From Pictodentalium vernedei (taxonomy: Eukaryota; Mollusca; Scaphopoda; Dentaliida; Dentaliidae): 64,000 nt of DNA. The position numbers were made by a program, and so were the translations under genes. Shown here one piece after another: positions 45,902-56,804 of the stretch (within the stretch, counting starts at the first letter, position 1; every line of letters begins with the position of its first letter). The stretch is taken from positions 250,351,113-250,415,112 of the forward strand of contig CM062289.1 in NCBI GenBank assembly GCA_031216915.1, given 5' to 3'. The notes beneath the pieces are model-generated. The model was not told where the DNA came from, did not search any database, and saw only the letters and a program-made list of their open reading frames with translations.

Positions 45902-46576
45902 TAGCATCAGAAAACCTCCGCTGACAGTTTTTGCAGGCCGAGCTAGCTAAAAACGAAAAACAAACAGAAATGTCTTTGTGTTTCTTTTTCGCCAGGTGAA
46001 ACTCAACAGTGTTGTGGGTAGGACAAGGGCAGATAATTTCGATCAGTTCGCGACCCAGTCGAGATCTGGTTGAAATTCTCTATTCACTTAGTATTGACAG
46101 TTCTGAAGTATAGTGAGGTACAGTAATAAAGCTTGACCTTAAGTCCTTCTCCTGATCCTCCCCTCGAGTTTTTCTGCTCGTGTTGCGCTATACTTCCCAA
46201 TCATGAAATGGTTAAAGTTTAGTGTCAGTTGAAACCCAACGTGTATGACCATAATTGATCGATAAACAAATTTAACAGTAATGAAAATTTTATGATGAAC
46301 TTCGCGGAATGTTTGGTCGATCTGAGAACAATTTCTTTCGTGTGTTATTGAAGTTTTCATTCTAATGAAATGTATAGAAGTACATCGTTGAACCAATGCA
46401 TGATTATTGTTCACATCAGTATGTCTGATGACATTTAACACCCACCTTCCAGTCGATTCTAATTAAAACTAGGGGTGTGTATAGGATTGCCAGAAGATCT
46501 AAAAAATATACGCTGTGTCTCGTTTCTTAAAAAAAGTTAAATAACCTGAACACAGCTGATATTATACAACGCTCGT
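45902..46576. other. intergenic with dispersed motif
   Basis: 46031-46090 carries the dispersed inverted motif (AATTTCGATCAGTTCGCGACC ... GGTTGAAATTC), preceded by AACAGTGTTGTGGGTAG as at 38 kb. Confidence 0.5.
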
Positions 46577-46803
46577 TTAACCCTTTACCCAGCGAATCGG
46601 CCATATCCGCTCGCGTAATATGCAAATTTAGCATCTGAAAAAATATTATTTTTCAAAACATTTCAATAAAACCAGAACATGTGACCCCTCTTTGGAACGA
46701 GCTCTTCGGCCTCGTTCCAATGAGGAGTCACATGATATTGTGATTTTTTGAAAAATGTTTTCAAATAATAAATTTTGATATCGTCTGTGTTGGGAAAAGT
46801 TTC
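46577..46803. mobile_element. family-B TTAA MITE
   Basis: TTAACCCTTTACCCAGCGAA ... GTTGGGAAAAGTTTCA (right TTAA lost). Core GGAACGAGCTC-TTCGG-CCTCGTTCC. Part of the right arm after CACATGATATTG is deleted. Confidence 0.8.
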
Positions 46804-47120
46804 AAAGAAGGTGATACTGAATCGGAGTCTATATTTGAGCTAAGAGTGTTTCAAAATGTTCTTTAAACCATGAATGCTCAAAGCAGTCTCTTTCAATCGG
46901 GATCTGGGTACGATACTTTTACACTAGTTCGTTGATATTCCATAAATAGAATATTGCGAAATCACGACAGATTCGGGAAAAACAAACACCAATAACGCCT
47001 GACATTCAATGTTACCGGGTGTCTTTTTGACAGGTGAAATGCTGGTGTCCTGGAGAGGAGAGAATTTTCCATTTTGCGATCATAGTACTGTATATAAGTT
47101 TTTGTTCTTTTCATTGATAT
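46804..47120. other. intergenic, no gene seen
   Basis: Nothing recognised. Confidence 0.5.
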
Positions 47121-47369
47121 CTGGCCCTTTACCTAACATGAAAAGCAGACGACACTTGCAAATAAAAGTATTGAATAATTTTTTTTTCTTTTCTTTTTTT
47201 GCGTCAAAAACATAGTTTACGACTCCTCATTGGAACGAGCTCGTTCCGAAGAGGGTCCAGAAGCTATGTTTTTGAGGCAAAACATGAAAATATAATGAAA
47301 ATTGAATGGCAATCAATTTTTGTGAATAGCACTAGCCTGTTGTGGTCGTTACATTGGGTAAAGGACTAG
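47121..47369. mobile_element. family-A TTAA MITE
   Basis: Edges CTGGCCCTTTACCTAACATG and TGGGTAAAGGACTAG, so both TTAA sites are altered. Short-loop core GGAACGAGCTCGTTCC. Confidence 0.85.
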
Positions 47370-47739
47370 AAAAAGGTTGTATACACCATTTCCCCAAACT
47401 TGTGTTCTACAGTTCAACAAGAACTGTATCTTGTTATCTAATTGTTCAAGATTACGAGCTCGTAACATTGTAGTGGTAGTTTTTGTAATTTCTCCATTCC
47501 TAGGGCAATGCAACCTGAAAAAACACACTACTATCAAGCCGTGTTATTACTGGAAAACAGGTAGATATGCATGCATGTATATGTACCAAGTATATAAGGG
47601 TTGGAAAGTTTGGAGAGATACAGGAATAAAAAACGGTCGAGTTCACATGGTTAGTAAAAGGTGTAATGGGTTTTTAAGTCGAATTCATGTCCGCAAACGA
47701 GCTGACTGTGTCCATGAGCCGAAAGCACGTCCGCAAACA
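47370..47739. other. intergenic, no gene seen
   Basis: A 128-codon plus-strand frame (47377-47763) has no family; it runs into the repeat array. Confidence 0.4.
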
Positions 47740-48960
47740 AAACAAGAGGCCCCAGGGGTCTGAGGGCGCTCACCTGACATGGTAGCCTAAATATCAATTC
47801 AGGGAATTGATTTCAACATAATTGATAAGCATAAGAAAAGCTTATACCAAATATCCAAAGATTCTGACCAGTGGATCTCAAAAGAAAGATTTTTAAAGAA
47901 TATTCCTCATATTGAACTAAGTAATAATTCGGGCTCCTACAGGGACCCCAAATTTGAACCCAGGGACTTGGCTCGAACAAACTTGAATCCCACCTCCAGT
48001 GGGATACTTTATACCAAATATCAAAAGATTCTGACTGGTGGATGTGACGAAGATTTTTGAAGAACTTTCCTCATATTGAACTAAGTTATAATTCGGGCTC
48101 CCACAGGGAGCCCAAATATCAACCCAGGGACTTGGCTTGAGCAAACTTGAATCTTACCCCCCTAAGGATGCTGCATACCAAATATCAAAGCGTTCTGGCT
48201 GCTGGATCTGAAGAAGATTTTTAAAGAAAATTCCCCATTTTGAACTAAGTTATAATTCGGGTTCCCATAGTGAGCCAAATATGAACCCAGGGATTTGGCT
48301 TGACCAAACTTGAATCTCACCTTCCTAAGGATGCTGCATGCCAAATATCAAAACATTCCGACAGCTGAATCTGATGAAGATTATTAAAGAAAAATTCCTC
48401 ATAGTGAACTAAGTTATAATTCGAGCTCCCACAGTGAGCCCAAATATGAACTTAGTGACATAGCTTGAACAAACTTGAATCTCACCCCCCCCCCCACCCC
48501 CACCCCCTCCCTAAGGATGCTGCATACCAAATATCAAAACATTCCGACTGCTTGATCTGCAGAACAAGAGTTTTAAGAAAATTCCGCATTTTAAAGTTAT
48601 AAATCGGGCTCCCACAATGAGCCCAAATATGAACCCAGGGACTTGGTTTGAACAAATTTGAATCTCAGCCCTCTAAGCATGCTGCATACCAAATGTCAAA
48701 AGATTCTGATTGGTAGATATGAAGATGAAGATTTTTAAAGAATATTCCTCATACTGCACTAATTTAAACATTTGGGCTCCCATAGAGAGCCCAAATATGG
48801 ACCCAGGGATTTGTTTCCAATAAACGTGTGAAACAATCTTCCAAAGATGTTATATGTGAAATTTGAAAGCTTTTGGAGCAGTGGTTTGGGAGAAAAGTAG
48901 TCTTAAATGTTTTCTCCATTACCCACAGTGTTAAAAAATGCTGACTCAGCACTTTTTAGA
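47740..48960. repeat. tandem array, about 163-bp unit, about six copies
   Basis: The array opens with ACAAGAGGCCCCAGGGGTC and GGCGCTCACCTGACATGG. Each unit has GGATGCTGCATACCAAATATC, AGATTTTTAAAGAA, TGAACTAAGTTATAATTCGG, the mini-hairpin GGGCTCCCACAGGGAGCCC and GAACCCAGGGACTTGGCTTG. Anchors lie near 47840, 48003, 48167, 48328, 48513 and 48675. The 185-base spacing comes from a poly(C) tract at 48487-48513. Homologous arrays are common in bivalves. Confidence 0.8.
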
Positions 48961-49109
48961 ACACTGAATCTCGGTTACCATAGTTTTTTATTTTATTTAT
49001 TTTTTTTTTTTTTGATTCTTGAAACTGAAAACTAGAGGAAATACACAATTCCAAACTGAGAAGAGAAATCGATAATTTATTACTTTATCTCTACGCACTC
49101 AGTGCTGGC

Positions 49110-49363
49110 TTAACCCTTTATCCAACGTAACATCCAAAACCGAACAGCCTAATTCTCAAAAATCGACAATTAATTTTCATTATTTTTTTTTTCATTTTTT
49201 GTCTCAAAAACATAGGTTATGACACCTCATTGAAACGAGCTCAACGAGCTCGTTCCAATGAGAGGTCATAACCTATGTTCTTGAGACAAAAAATGAAAAA
49301 ATTAGTTTTTCAAGAATTTCTTTTACAAGTGTCGTCTGCTTTTCATATTGGGTAAATGGTTAA
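49110..49363. mobile_element. family-A TTAA MITE
   Basis: TTAACCCTTTATCCAACG ... GGGTAAATGGTTAA. Core GAAACGAGCTC-AAC-GAGCTCGTTCC. TTAA at both edges. Confidence 0.9.
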
Positions 49364-49568
49364 TATCTAGTTTGCAGAGTCCTTCACTCAATCACCAACG
49401 TCGTCGGTGTCGAGAAACTTACATACAGTAAACGGCTTCACGCTCTGCAGAGTTGCTTTGGCACTCTCTAATCGTCTTTAACTGGTAGTGTGCTAAATTA
49501 TGTTTAGCTGTCAAAATTTGTTCAAATGTTTTTGTCCCGTTACAATTTGTGGGAGAGTTCCTTCAGGC

Positions 49569-49786
49569 ACTCACCCATAAATTGTAACAAGGTAAATCGA
49601 TGCAGACTAAACACTTTAAGACTAAATCCACTTTGAAGATGATAGAAAGCACAGCCACTGAATTTGGAGCCAAAAATACTCACCCATAAATTGTAACAAG
49701 GTAAATCGATGCAGACTAAACACTTTAAGACTAAATCCACTTTGAAGATGATAGAAAGCACAGCCACTGAATTTGGAGCCAAAAAT
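49569..49786. repeat. exact 109-bp tandem duplication
   Basis: Two head-to-tail units (49569-49677 and 49678-49786), each from ACTCACCCATAAATTG to GGAGCCAAAAAT, with no difference seen. The unit is not a multiple of three. Confidence 0.9.
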
Positions 49787-51276
49787 CTGCAGTACCTTCA
49801 CTTTAGAGTAAAGCCCAAAATGGGCTTCCAGCACTCTGCTAGTAAATAGAGTGGAATATACGTTTGCATACACACATAAGCAAAGGTCTACCGCGGAGAA
49901 GAGAGATTTTTCAAGGATGTAGTCAAAGTTTTACTTGCAGAATAAAGTCGATAGCCCACTAAAATCAGTGACAGTAGTTGTCGGTTCTGATCCATTCTCA
50001 ATAGCTTTGTGTGTGTGTGTGAGCATTTACGTCCATAGAAGTTTAATTCTGGGGGACGTATTAGAACTGAATATTCTTTTAGTAACTATGGTTTCATCAT
50101 GACCACAACACAGCAGTTATTTTTAAGGTGTTAGTCCTATATTTGCCTTAACCGGGAGATAAGTGACTAAATCTTTATCTTTGACCATGTTCACTCAAAA
50201 TGATTACTTTTGGCCAGTCGCATTTTCGTGGGCTTCCACAATTACATTGAATCTTAAAAGTGGGATCTATTAATACTTTTTTCATTTTTCAAAGACGTTA
50301 CCCAATGAGTGAATGGGCCATTGGTTAAATGTCGTACACAATAGTTTGTCTATAGGCCTTGCCTGCAGGTTCCAGATAATGATGACGATTACCTCAAAAC
50401 CATAATTAGCTCGTCCATTTCCTGTGAATATTATAAAATTGGATCATAGCATTCACTTGCTCAGGACTGGAAATATCTAATAGCTCTTTGAAAAAGAGCT
50501 TCTTCTCTGATTGTGATTCTTCAACGCAAGCTATTCTAATTCTGTTACTCTTCTAAAATGTATTGCACAATATTTTGATCACTATCTAATCACACGACCA
50601 GTACCCGGATTTCGTTCTGATTTTAAAACATCATTTTGGATTTCAGTGTGTAAACGCTCGCCTTTGTTCCACAGAAGTGGTAAGAGATAACTTCCTGTAC
50701 AATATTTCATTACAATACTACTTTTCTACAGATCTTTGAATCAAGGAATTCCTGATAAAACACCAAAACCTTTACGTCTGCCCCATAACACTCCGTCGAC
50801 ATTTTTGGGCTTTGGGTCTTCATCTATCCTGAATCGACCACGAAACGTTGCAAGGAATGTATGGAATGTTACTTCAAATGGCTCAATTATGCTAATGGCG
50901 TTAACACTTGATTTGCGGCAAATTGTTTCAATGATATGCCTCGTAGGTATGGGGTATAGGTGTGTGATACCCCAATACTTTTCCACTCGGAACATTTTCG
51001 TTTGGAATGGGGATTTAGATATTGATTTATTCTTTCAAGTGAGCGTGAGATTTCGCACAAGACTGATGAGTCTCATGTCACACGTGTAGGAAGGAGGTCT
51101 CATGCAAATGGAGGTGGCCAATTCGGTCCCAGCATAACCAATTTTTAGTTCGGTACATGCTGATTAAATAAGGAATTGGGACTCCCATGCATATCGACTT
51201 CCACGTGTATTTAACCACAAACAAATTTCCTGAGTTTATTTTAACTATATAATCCTCATTTACAAATGTTCTAAAT
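49787..51276. other. intergenic, no gene seen
   Basis: A 117-codon plus-strand frame (50736-51089) and an 84-codon frame opposite it (50741-50995) have no family; a host exon here cannot be excluded. Confidence 0.4.
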
Positions 51277-51323
51277 AACATCATCAAGGCATGCCTTCTT
51301 CGAAGGCATGCCTTGATGATGTT
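51277..51323. repeat. perfect short hairpin
   Basis: AACATCATCAAGGCATGCC-TTCTTCGAA-GGCATGCCTTGATGATGTT: a fully paired stem of about 20 bp. Confidence 0.8.
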
Positions 51324-53172
51324 GTTGGAATATATCTTCAGTCGAGACTTGAGTCATACGCCCCACAATCGGTCATCTTCCCTACGTTTGTCCCACTAAC
51401 CGTTCAGACTACAACGACAGCCAAAAAACCCCGGTCATTGAAGAAATAGCCGATGTATTAATGAACATATGATGGTATTACCAATAATGCCATATGCAGA
51501 TCCAAGTAACCTTAAAATTGAAAATATTTCTATGAATTTCTACATGGTGTAGCATATTATTAATTGGCACGCTGGCATAGTTATCTGCTATTCACGGGTT
51601 TCAGATACTCAAATAGTAAAACATTTTCTGTAATATTTATCTCACACAAAGTACGCTTGAATGGACACTCTTTATTGGTTATTGGAGCAATCACAGATCA
51701 TTATTGTTTTCAAGTAGAGCATTTTTAAGAGCTTGTATCGTGTTCAGTAGCGTTCGCATCGGATTCCGTCGAGTTTACAAGGAAGGATCAGCCACATCAG
51801 AAAATGCACCTTCGCACCCTATTTGATCTGTATGTGGGGCTGTTGCCTGTGATTGGATGTTGTGAGAACTTGTGAGTATTTAAAAATGAATGCAACACCT
51901 AGAATCAGAACAAACAATAAATTATGTCCAAAGTGTTCAGCGCAAAAACACATGACTTTTTATTTCGCGTTTGTAAAATTGTCGCCGCCTCGAAAACAGT
52001 CGCCCGTCATTGAACCTCGTTTCCGACAGGCATGATACGGTTTTGAAAATTTGAGACTCGTTTTCCTGTGAGCTATGGGAAACTACAGCGATACCGAAGA
52101 GTTGTTTGGGGTAGTCGTATTATAAAAGTTGTGTTTTTTTCCGGTGGTGGGTCACGGCAATACATTTTCCGACAAAAGTAGCAATATGGGACAAAGGAAG
52201 GTATTTTAAGACGGCGTAACCACTAAAGTTTAGAAAACATATCATATTTAGTGTCTAAAAGGTGCAGTATCCTTCCGTCGGCTGTTAGCAAATCGTTCGC
52301 CTACCTTCCGAAAGCCGAAATGCACCATTATTCTGCCATTCATCACAGCTGGTACTGCATCTAATTTTATTAAGGCATTCATTCCATTATAGAATATTCG
52401 GCAATGGACTCGCTACTTTGGTAATTAAGTAACTATTATTGTCTGGCGGCTGCAGTCTACTTTTTGTATTTTGTTAGAGTAATCTTCTATTCGTTAAAAC
52501 GACTTGTGCACTAAATTGGTTAACACATGATCACAATACTCTGTCGGTGTGGGACAAGATTAGAAAGAGTTTGTTTGTGGAGAGTCGCTTCTCATCCTTT
52601 TAAACTCGTAATAAATAAGTTCGCGCGACTTTTATCCATTTATGACTCAAGGCTCTGCGCATTTTTAAAAGCAATTATCCATCGCAGACGCAAAATTCAA
52701 ACAAACAGTTCAAACTATACACAGCAATTATTTTATCAATATTCTTTCTTGTTCGTTATTATTCATTCTTATTTTCTTACATCACAGACAAATTCGATTC
52801 AGGGTAAACAAAATTTCTCTTCTTCTTCTGATTACAAACTTCCATAATTCTAAAGACACGAAATTATTTAAAAGGATGAATCGCACGACAAAAGAAGGTA
52901 CAGTTTTTGGATTAGAAAAATCGACAATTATTGGAAATTGTGGCTACATTCTTGCAAACTTATTCTAAAATGGTGCACACGTATTTCATTTATATTTGTT
53001 CAACAATCAATACATAGAGTTCATCAATGGAGACTGTAATGTCTTTCTACGCTGATACGTTTCGTTAAAGGGATCTGAACCGTTATATTTGACAACGACC
53101 GAGGTTATCCTCTTTTAACTTGCCAGCCACTTAATTACTTTCTGAGGTTGTTGATGTCTTCTTAAAAGGACA
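51324..53172. other. intergenic, no gene seen
   Basis: No recognised family or repeat; the longest plus-strand frame is 106 codons (52527-52847). Confidence 0.45.
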
Positions 53173-53432
53173 TAAAGTACGTGGAGAGTGATTGTAATTA
53201 AATCACCCGCGGAGTGGAGTTATCACCCAAACTTTAACTTTCAAATTGTGCATATATCGACTAAAAACACAAGCAATGTTTCAGCCAATGAACCTCCGGG
53301 TTTAACTCGGAGGTCCATTGGCTGAAACTTTGCTTGTGCTTGTTATGCTTTGCAACAAATTTGCAATTATTGCTTGGGTGGAATCTCCTCTCTGTGGGTG
53401 CTTTAGTGATAATACACTCTCCACGTACCGTG
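53173..53432. mobile_element. palindromic MITE, family E, second copy
   Basis: Same arms as 16053-16312: AAGTACGTGGAGAGTG, AATCACCCGC, CACAAGCAATGTTTCAGCC and CGGAGGTCCATTGGCTGAAA, with end CACTCTCCACGTAC. The outermost bases differ from the 16-kb copy. Confidence 0.75.
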
Positions 53433-53661
53433 CATTTCCGTTCATTAACAAGCACGATTATTTGCACCTTTTTTTCTTCGCATTTTGCCTCAACAAAATG
53501 TCCTAAAAATATAAGGTTATTTAACGGGCGATGAGCGGCGCTTCTCATTATTAATAAAAGAAAAGAATAAAATTTCAAGCTAAGATGGTTCTTGCTCATC
53601 ATCAAACTGTTAAGCTACCAGGCAAAATTCTTAAACGAATGGCCTGGAAACATTTTAGCCT

Positions 53662-53910
53662 TTAACCCTTTACTCAACGAATCGCCGGCATCCGCCCGCG
53701 TAATATGCAAATTCAGCAGTTGAAAAAATATTATTTTTCAAACACTTTCAACAAAACCATATCATGTGACCCCCCGTTGGAACGAGCCCGTCGAGCTCGT
53801 TCCAACGAGGGGTCACATGATATGGTTTTGTTGAATTTTTTTTTAAAATTTGAAAAAAGGATATTTAAAATAATAAATTGTGATATCGTCTGCGTTGGGC
53901 AAAGGGTTAA
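53662..53910. mobile_element. family-B TTAA MITE
   Basis: TTAACCCTTTACTCAACGAA ... GGGCAAAGGGTTAA. Core GGAACGAGCCC-GTC-GAGCTCGTTCC; arms AACAAAACCATATCATGTGA and complement. Confidence 0.9.
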
Positions 53911-54606
53911 ATAATCCATCGCTTAGTTTTTGATTCAGTTAGTTTGAACAATATTTATTATCAAAGAAAAGATGTACAACAATGAAATGTGTGTGGATTC
54001 GACAGTAAGCTGAAAGCTTATAAAGGTCGTTTCCACTAAAGGTACACTTACAACTGTGATGACACGAGATGTTAATTGAATGACTATTATAACCCAAACA
54101 TTTACCATACGTAGCTTCTCCTTTGTCAAGTGTGTCCTATTCCATATAATGTCAATATGCTGTCAATATTTTGGAAACAAATATTACTACATTGGTTTTC
54201 AAGTTGAACAGAGTGAAAAAGTTAGAACACGTGAAAGAGATAGTACTGATGAGCTACAATTATAGGAGGCCTCATCGGTTCTCCGAGCCGTGGGCGAACA
54301 AGGAAATCCCAGGACGGATGCTAGGAGTGTATATATGGCCAGCGGGGTGAGTTTGTAGTAATGGACCAATCGTCGGTAATTGTTTATCGGTATCGGTCGG
54401 ACACTTCTATGTATTTTTAACAGCATTATTAATGGTCTTCAGCCAAGGACCCCATTTTAAGTTCCAGAACCGCCGTGGTATGCCATTTATCATGAATATT
54501 AATTCTACACTCCACGGAAAAACAGATTCAAGTAAATGGAATAATTCTGTTGTTTGGAAAGCGAACCGTACGATTCGCTTTTCCGAAACTAAAATATTCC
54601 ATCCGC
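53911..54606. other. intergenic, no gene seen
   Basis: Nothing recognised. Confidence 0.5.
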
Positions 54607-54812
54607 TTAACCCTTTACCTAACCTGAAAAAGCAGACGACACTTGTAAACAAAATTCTTGGATAACTATTTTTTTTCATTTTTTGTCTCAAAAACATAGG
54701 TTATGACCCCTCATTGGAACGAGCTCGTTCCAATGAGGGTTCATAACCTATATTTTTGAGACAAAAAATGAAAAAATAATGAAAATTAATTGGCGATTTT
54801 TGTGAATAACTT
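54607..54812. mobile_element. family-A TTAA MITE, right end lost
   Basis: TTAACCCTTTACCTAACCTG, short-loop core GGAACGAGCTCGTTCC, then GGCGATTTTTGTGAATAAC, after which family homology stops. Confidence 0.8.
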
Positions 54813-54917
54813 TAATTATCTTTGAATCAACTTAAGAAAAGTTTCTTAGTCGATACTTGACTTGACCGAATCTCTTATTGCATTACCAGTACTATTAGAC
54901 AGGTTTAACACTGGTAT

Positions 54918-54990
54918 ATCCATGTTGTAGCTACAGTTAGCTTATTGTGCAGAAACCTTAAACACCAATAAATAAATAATATTAGGTTAT
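54918..54990 (+). mobile_element. SINE 3' fragment
   Basis: TTATTGTGCAGAAACCTTAA, then ACACCAATAAATAAATA matches the SINE end; the head and body are missing. Confidence 0.65.
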
Positions 54991-55465
54991 ACGACTTTTT
55001 CGTGTCATAATAAGAATGACGAAACGCCTTCTTTTCAACTTCGAAAGTGATTTGATGCACAAAAGACCTGCGCGGCGGCATTCTTAGAGAATAACAAAAA
55101 CATATACCAAAAAGGGAAATCGTGGCTGACATAAAACAACCACAGCTTAACTTCATTGAAACTATAAGAAAAATAAAGTCACAGCAATGTAGTTTCTTAA
55201 GCACTGATCTTATTTACTGGGACGTGTTTTCTTAAAAATGTCAGTTGTTCAAAAGTTCTCCTTTTGAAAAAAAACTTCCACTTGTCAGAGATGTGATTGC
55301 TGTAACATAAGTCAAAGTAATGTTTCGTGTTATGACGTGTAATGAACTAACAGAAAATTCAGGAATTCACATTTTTAGATGTTTGTTTATGCATGAACTG
55401 ACGAGTTTCGGATTACACGCCACTGCGATCATTATATGATCGTTTTGTCCTGCTCACCCGCAATG
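54991..55465. other. intergenic, no gene seen
   Basis: Nothing recognised. Confidence 0.5.
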
Positions 55466-55498
55466 CGTTTGAGAGAGAGAGAGCGAGAGAGAGAGGGG

Positions 55499-55536
<38 letters not shown>

Positions 55537-55537
55537 A
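55466..55537. repeat. (GA)n microsatellite
   Basis: About 70 bases of GA with interruptions. It gives a low-complexity Arg/Glu reading frame that should not be taken as coding. Confidence 0.9.
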
Positions 55538-56013
55538 GGGGTAATCGTTGTGAAACTAGGGTATTCAGGGAATGGAAATTTCACGGTTGTCGTCTTTGAA
55601 AGTCAGTCAAGATACCGGCGATTTACCGGTTCTCGATTCTAAATATCAGTACGGATACTCGGGAAATTTATAGAGCTAAAACGGGAATCAAGGGTTGCGT
55701 TCCCGATTCTAGTCTATGGATTTTCCGAGCTTTAGGACTGATTTTCGCCACCGGTTATCGGGAAATCCTCGTTCGCGAGATTAAAGCATATCTCCAACGG
55801 CGAAGCTGATCTCGGAAGAAGTTGATATTCTCCGTAATCTCATAAACTATGATACCCAATCATTGATGTTATGGTCTGTGAATTTCCATGGTACCGTGAT
55901 TGACTTACAGAACCCGGGGCCGGGATTAAACGTTTTACTAATGCTTTACCTCCTTGCCAGTAAGTTACAGTACTGAATTTCAATAGTTCCGAAGTACTAT
56001 ACTGTTTTTATCA
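55538..56013. other. intergenic, no gene seen
   Basis: GATTTACCGGTTCTCGATTC and related CACCGGTTATCGGG motifs lie in loose inverted order; no gene. Confidence 0.45.
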
Positions 56014-56246
56014 GGGGCCAATACTATATAACTTTTACAATTGTATTTTCTACAGTTGTATTTTCTAGTTATGACTTTAAATGGGTTGAAATGAACCATT
56101 AGCATTTTCAAAGATGTGGCAATTTGCCAGATGGCAAATTGCCACATCTTTTAAAATGCCAAAAATTCAATTTTGTCAGTTATATTAATAGATAGAACAT
56201 ACAATTCTAGGAAATACAATTGTAAAAGCTTCATAGTATTGGTCCC
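56014..56246. mobile_element. palindromic MITE, family N
   Basis: Outer arms GGGGCCAATACTATATAACT / AGCTTCATAGTATTGGTCCC, then CTTTTACAATTGTATTT and complement; the centre is a perfect AGATGTGGCAATTTGCC / GGCAAATTGCCACATCT hairpin. About 233 bases in all. Single copy in the window. Confidence 0.75.
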
Positions 56247-56470
56247 AGCAAGATGTGTTGTCTCATTGATACATTATGTTCCAAGATATCCTCATTATAG
56301 GGGTGTAGGTGTGTGACGCGGGGTGTTTATGTCTTTGTAGGAGATTGGAGGTGTGTATTTAAGAGATAGTAGAGAGGAGGGCGTGTAGGTGCTTCTGTGG
56401 ATTTTGATATTCTTCTTCGATTCGATTTCATTCGACTGGAGTCGCGCTGATTCGGAAATTTTCGAATAGT
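56247..56470. other. intergenic, no gene seen
   Basis: Nothing recognised. Confidence 0.5.
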
Positions 56471-56804
56471 CGAGATGTTCGTATTCATTTATATATTTAT
56501 TGGGGTTTAACGACACTTTTAACAGCCAGAGTCACCTCGTATCTGACAGTTTTACGGGTGGAGGAAGCCGGAGAACGCGGAGAGAACCACCGAGCAACGG
56601 CAAGCAACTTTCAGACTCCCCAACTTACTAACTCCATACAAGCAGGGTTAGCATTGGTTGAATACAAGCGCACCTTTGGCAGTTGGGATTAAGTGTCTTG
56701 CCCAAGTACACAACGCGATTGCCGCAGGTGGGATTCGAACCGTGGATCTCTCGGCTTGCAGCCTGCATCTCCACCTACTGAGCCACTAAACCCACGAGAT
56801 GTTC
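56471..56804 (-). mobile_element. tRNA-derived SINE with perfect 10-bp TSD
   Basis: CGAGATGTTC at 56471-56480 and 56795-56804 brackets a minus-strand SINE. Read on the minus strand: a head with GTGGCTCAGTAGG (A box) and GGTTCGAATCCC (B box), then the common body and TTAAACCCCAATAAATATATAA at the tail. It seems complete. Confidence 0.9.

Noticed and set aside
47740-48960. Tandem array considered as a coding repeat protein
   Set aside because: The unit length is not a constant multiple of three and stops occur in every frame.
50736-51089. A 117-codon plus-strand frame and an 84-codon frame opposite as possible host exons
   Set aside because: No recognisable domain, no supporting splice pattern and overlapping open frames on both strands; not enough to call a gene.
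35648-54812. Regularly recurring palindromes considered as a CRISPR array
   Set aside because: Spacing is irregular (kilobases), each unit is a ~250-bp element with TTAA edges, and the DNA is eukaryotic in character.
55436-55642. Arg/Glu-rich frame
   Set aside because: It is the translation of the (GA)n microsatellite.
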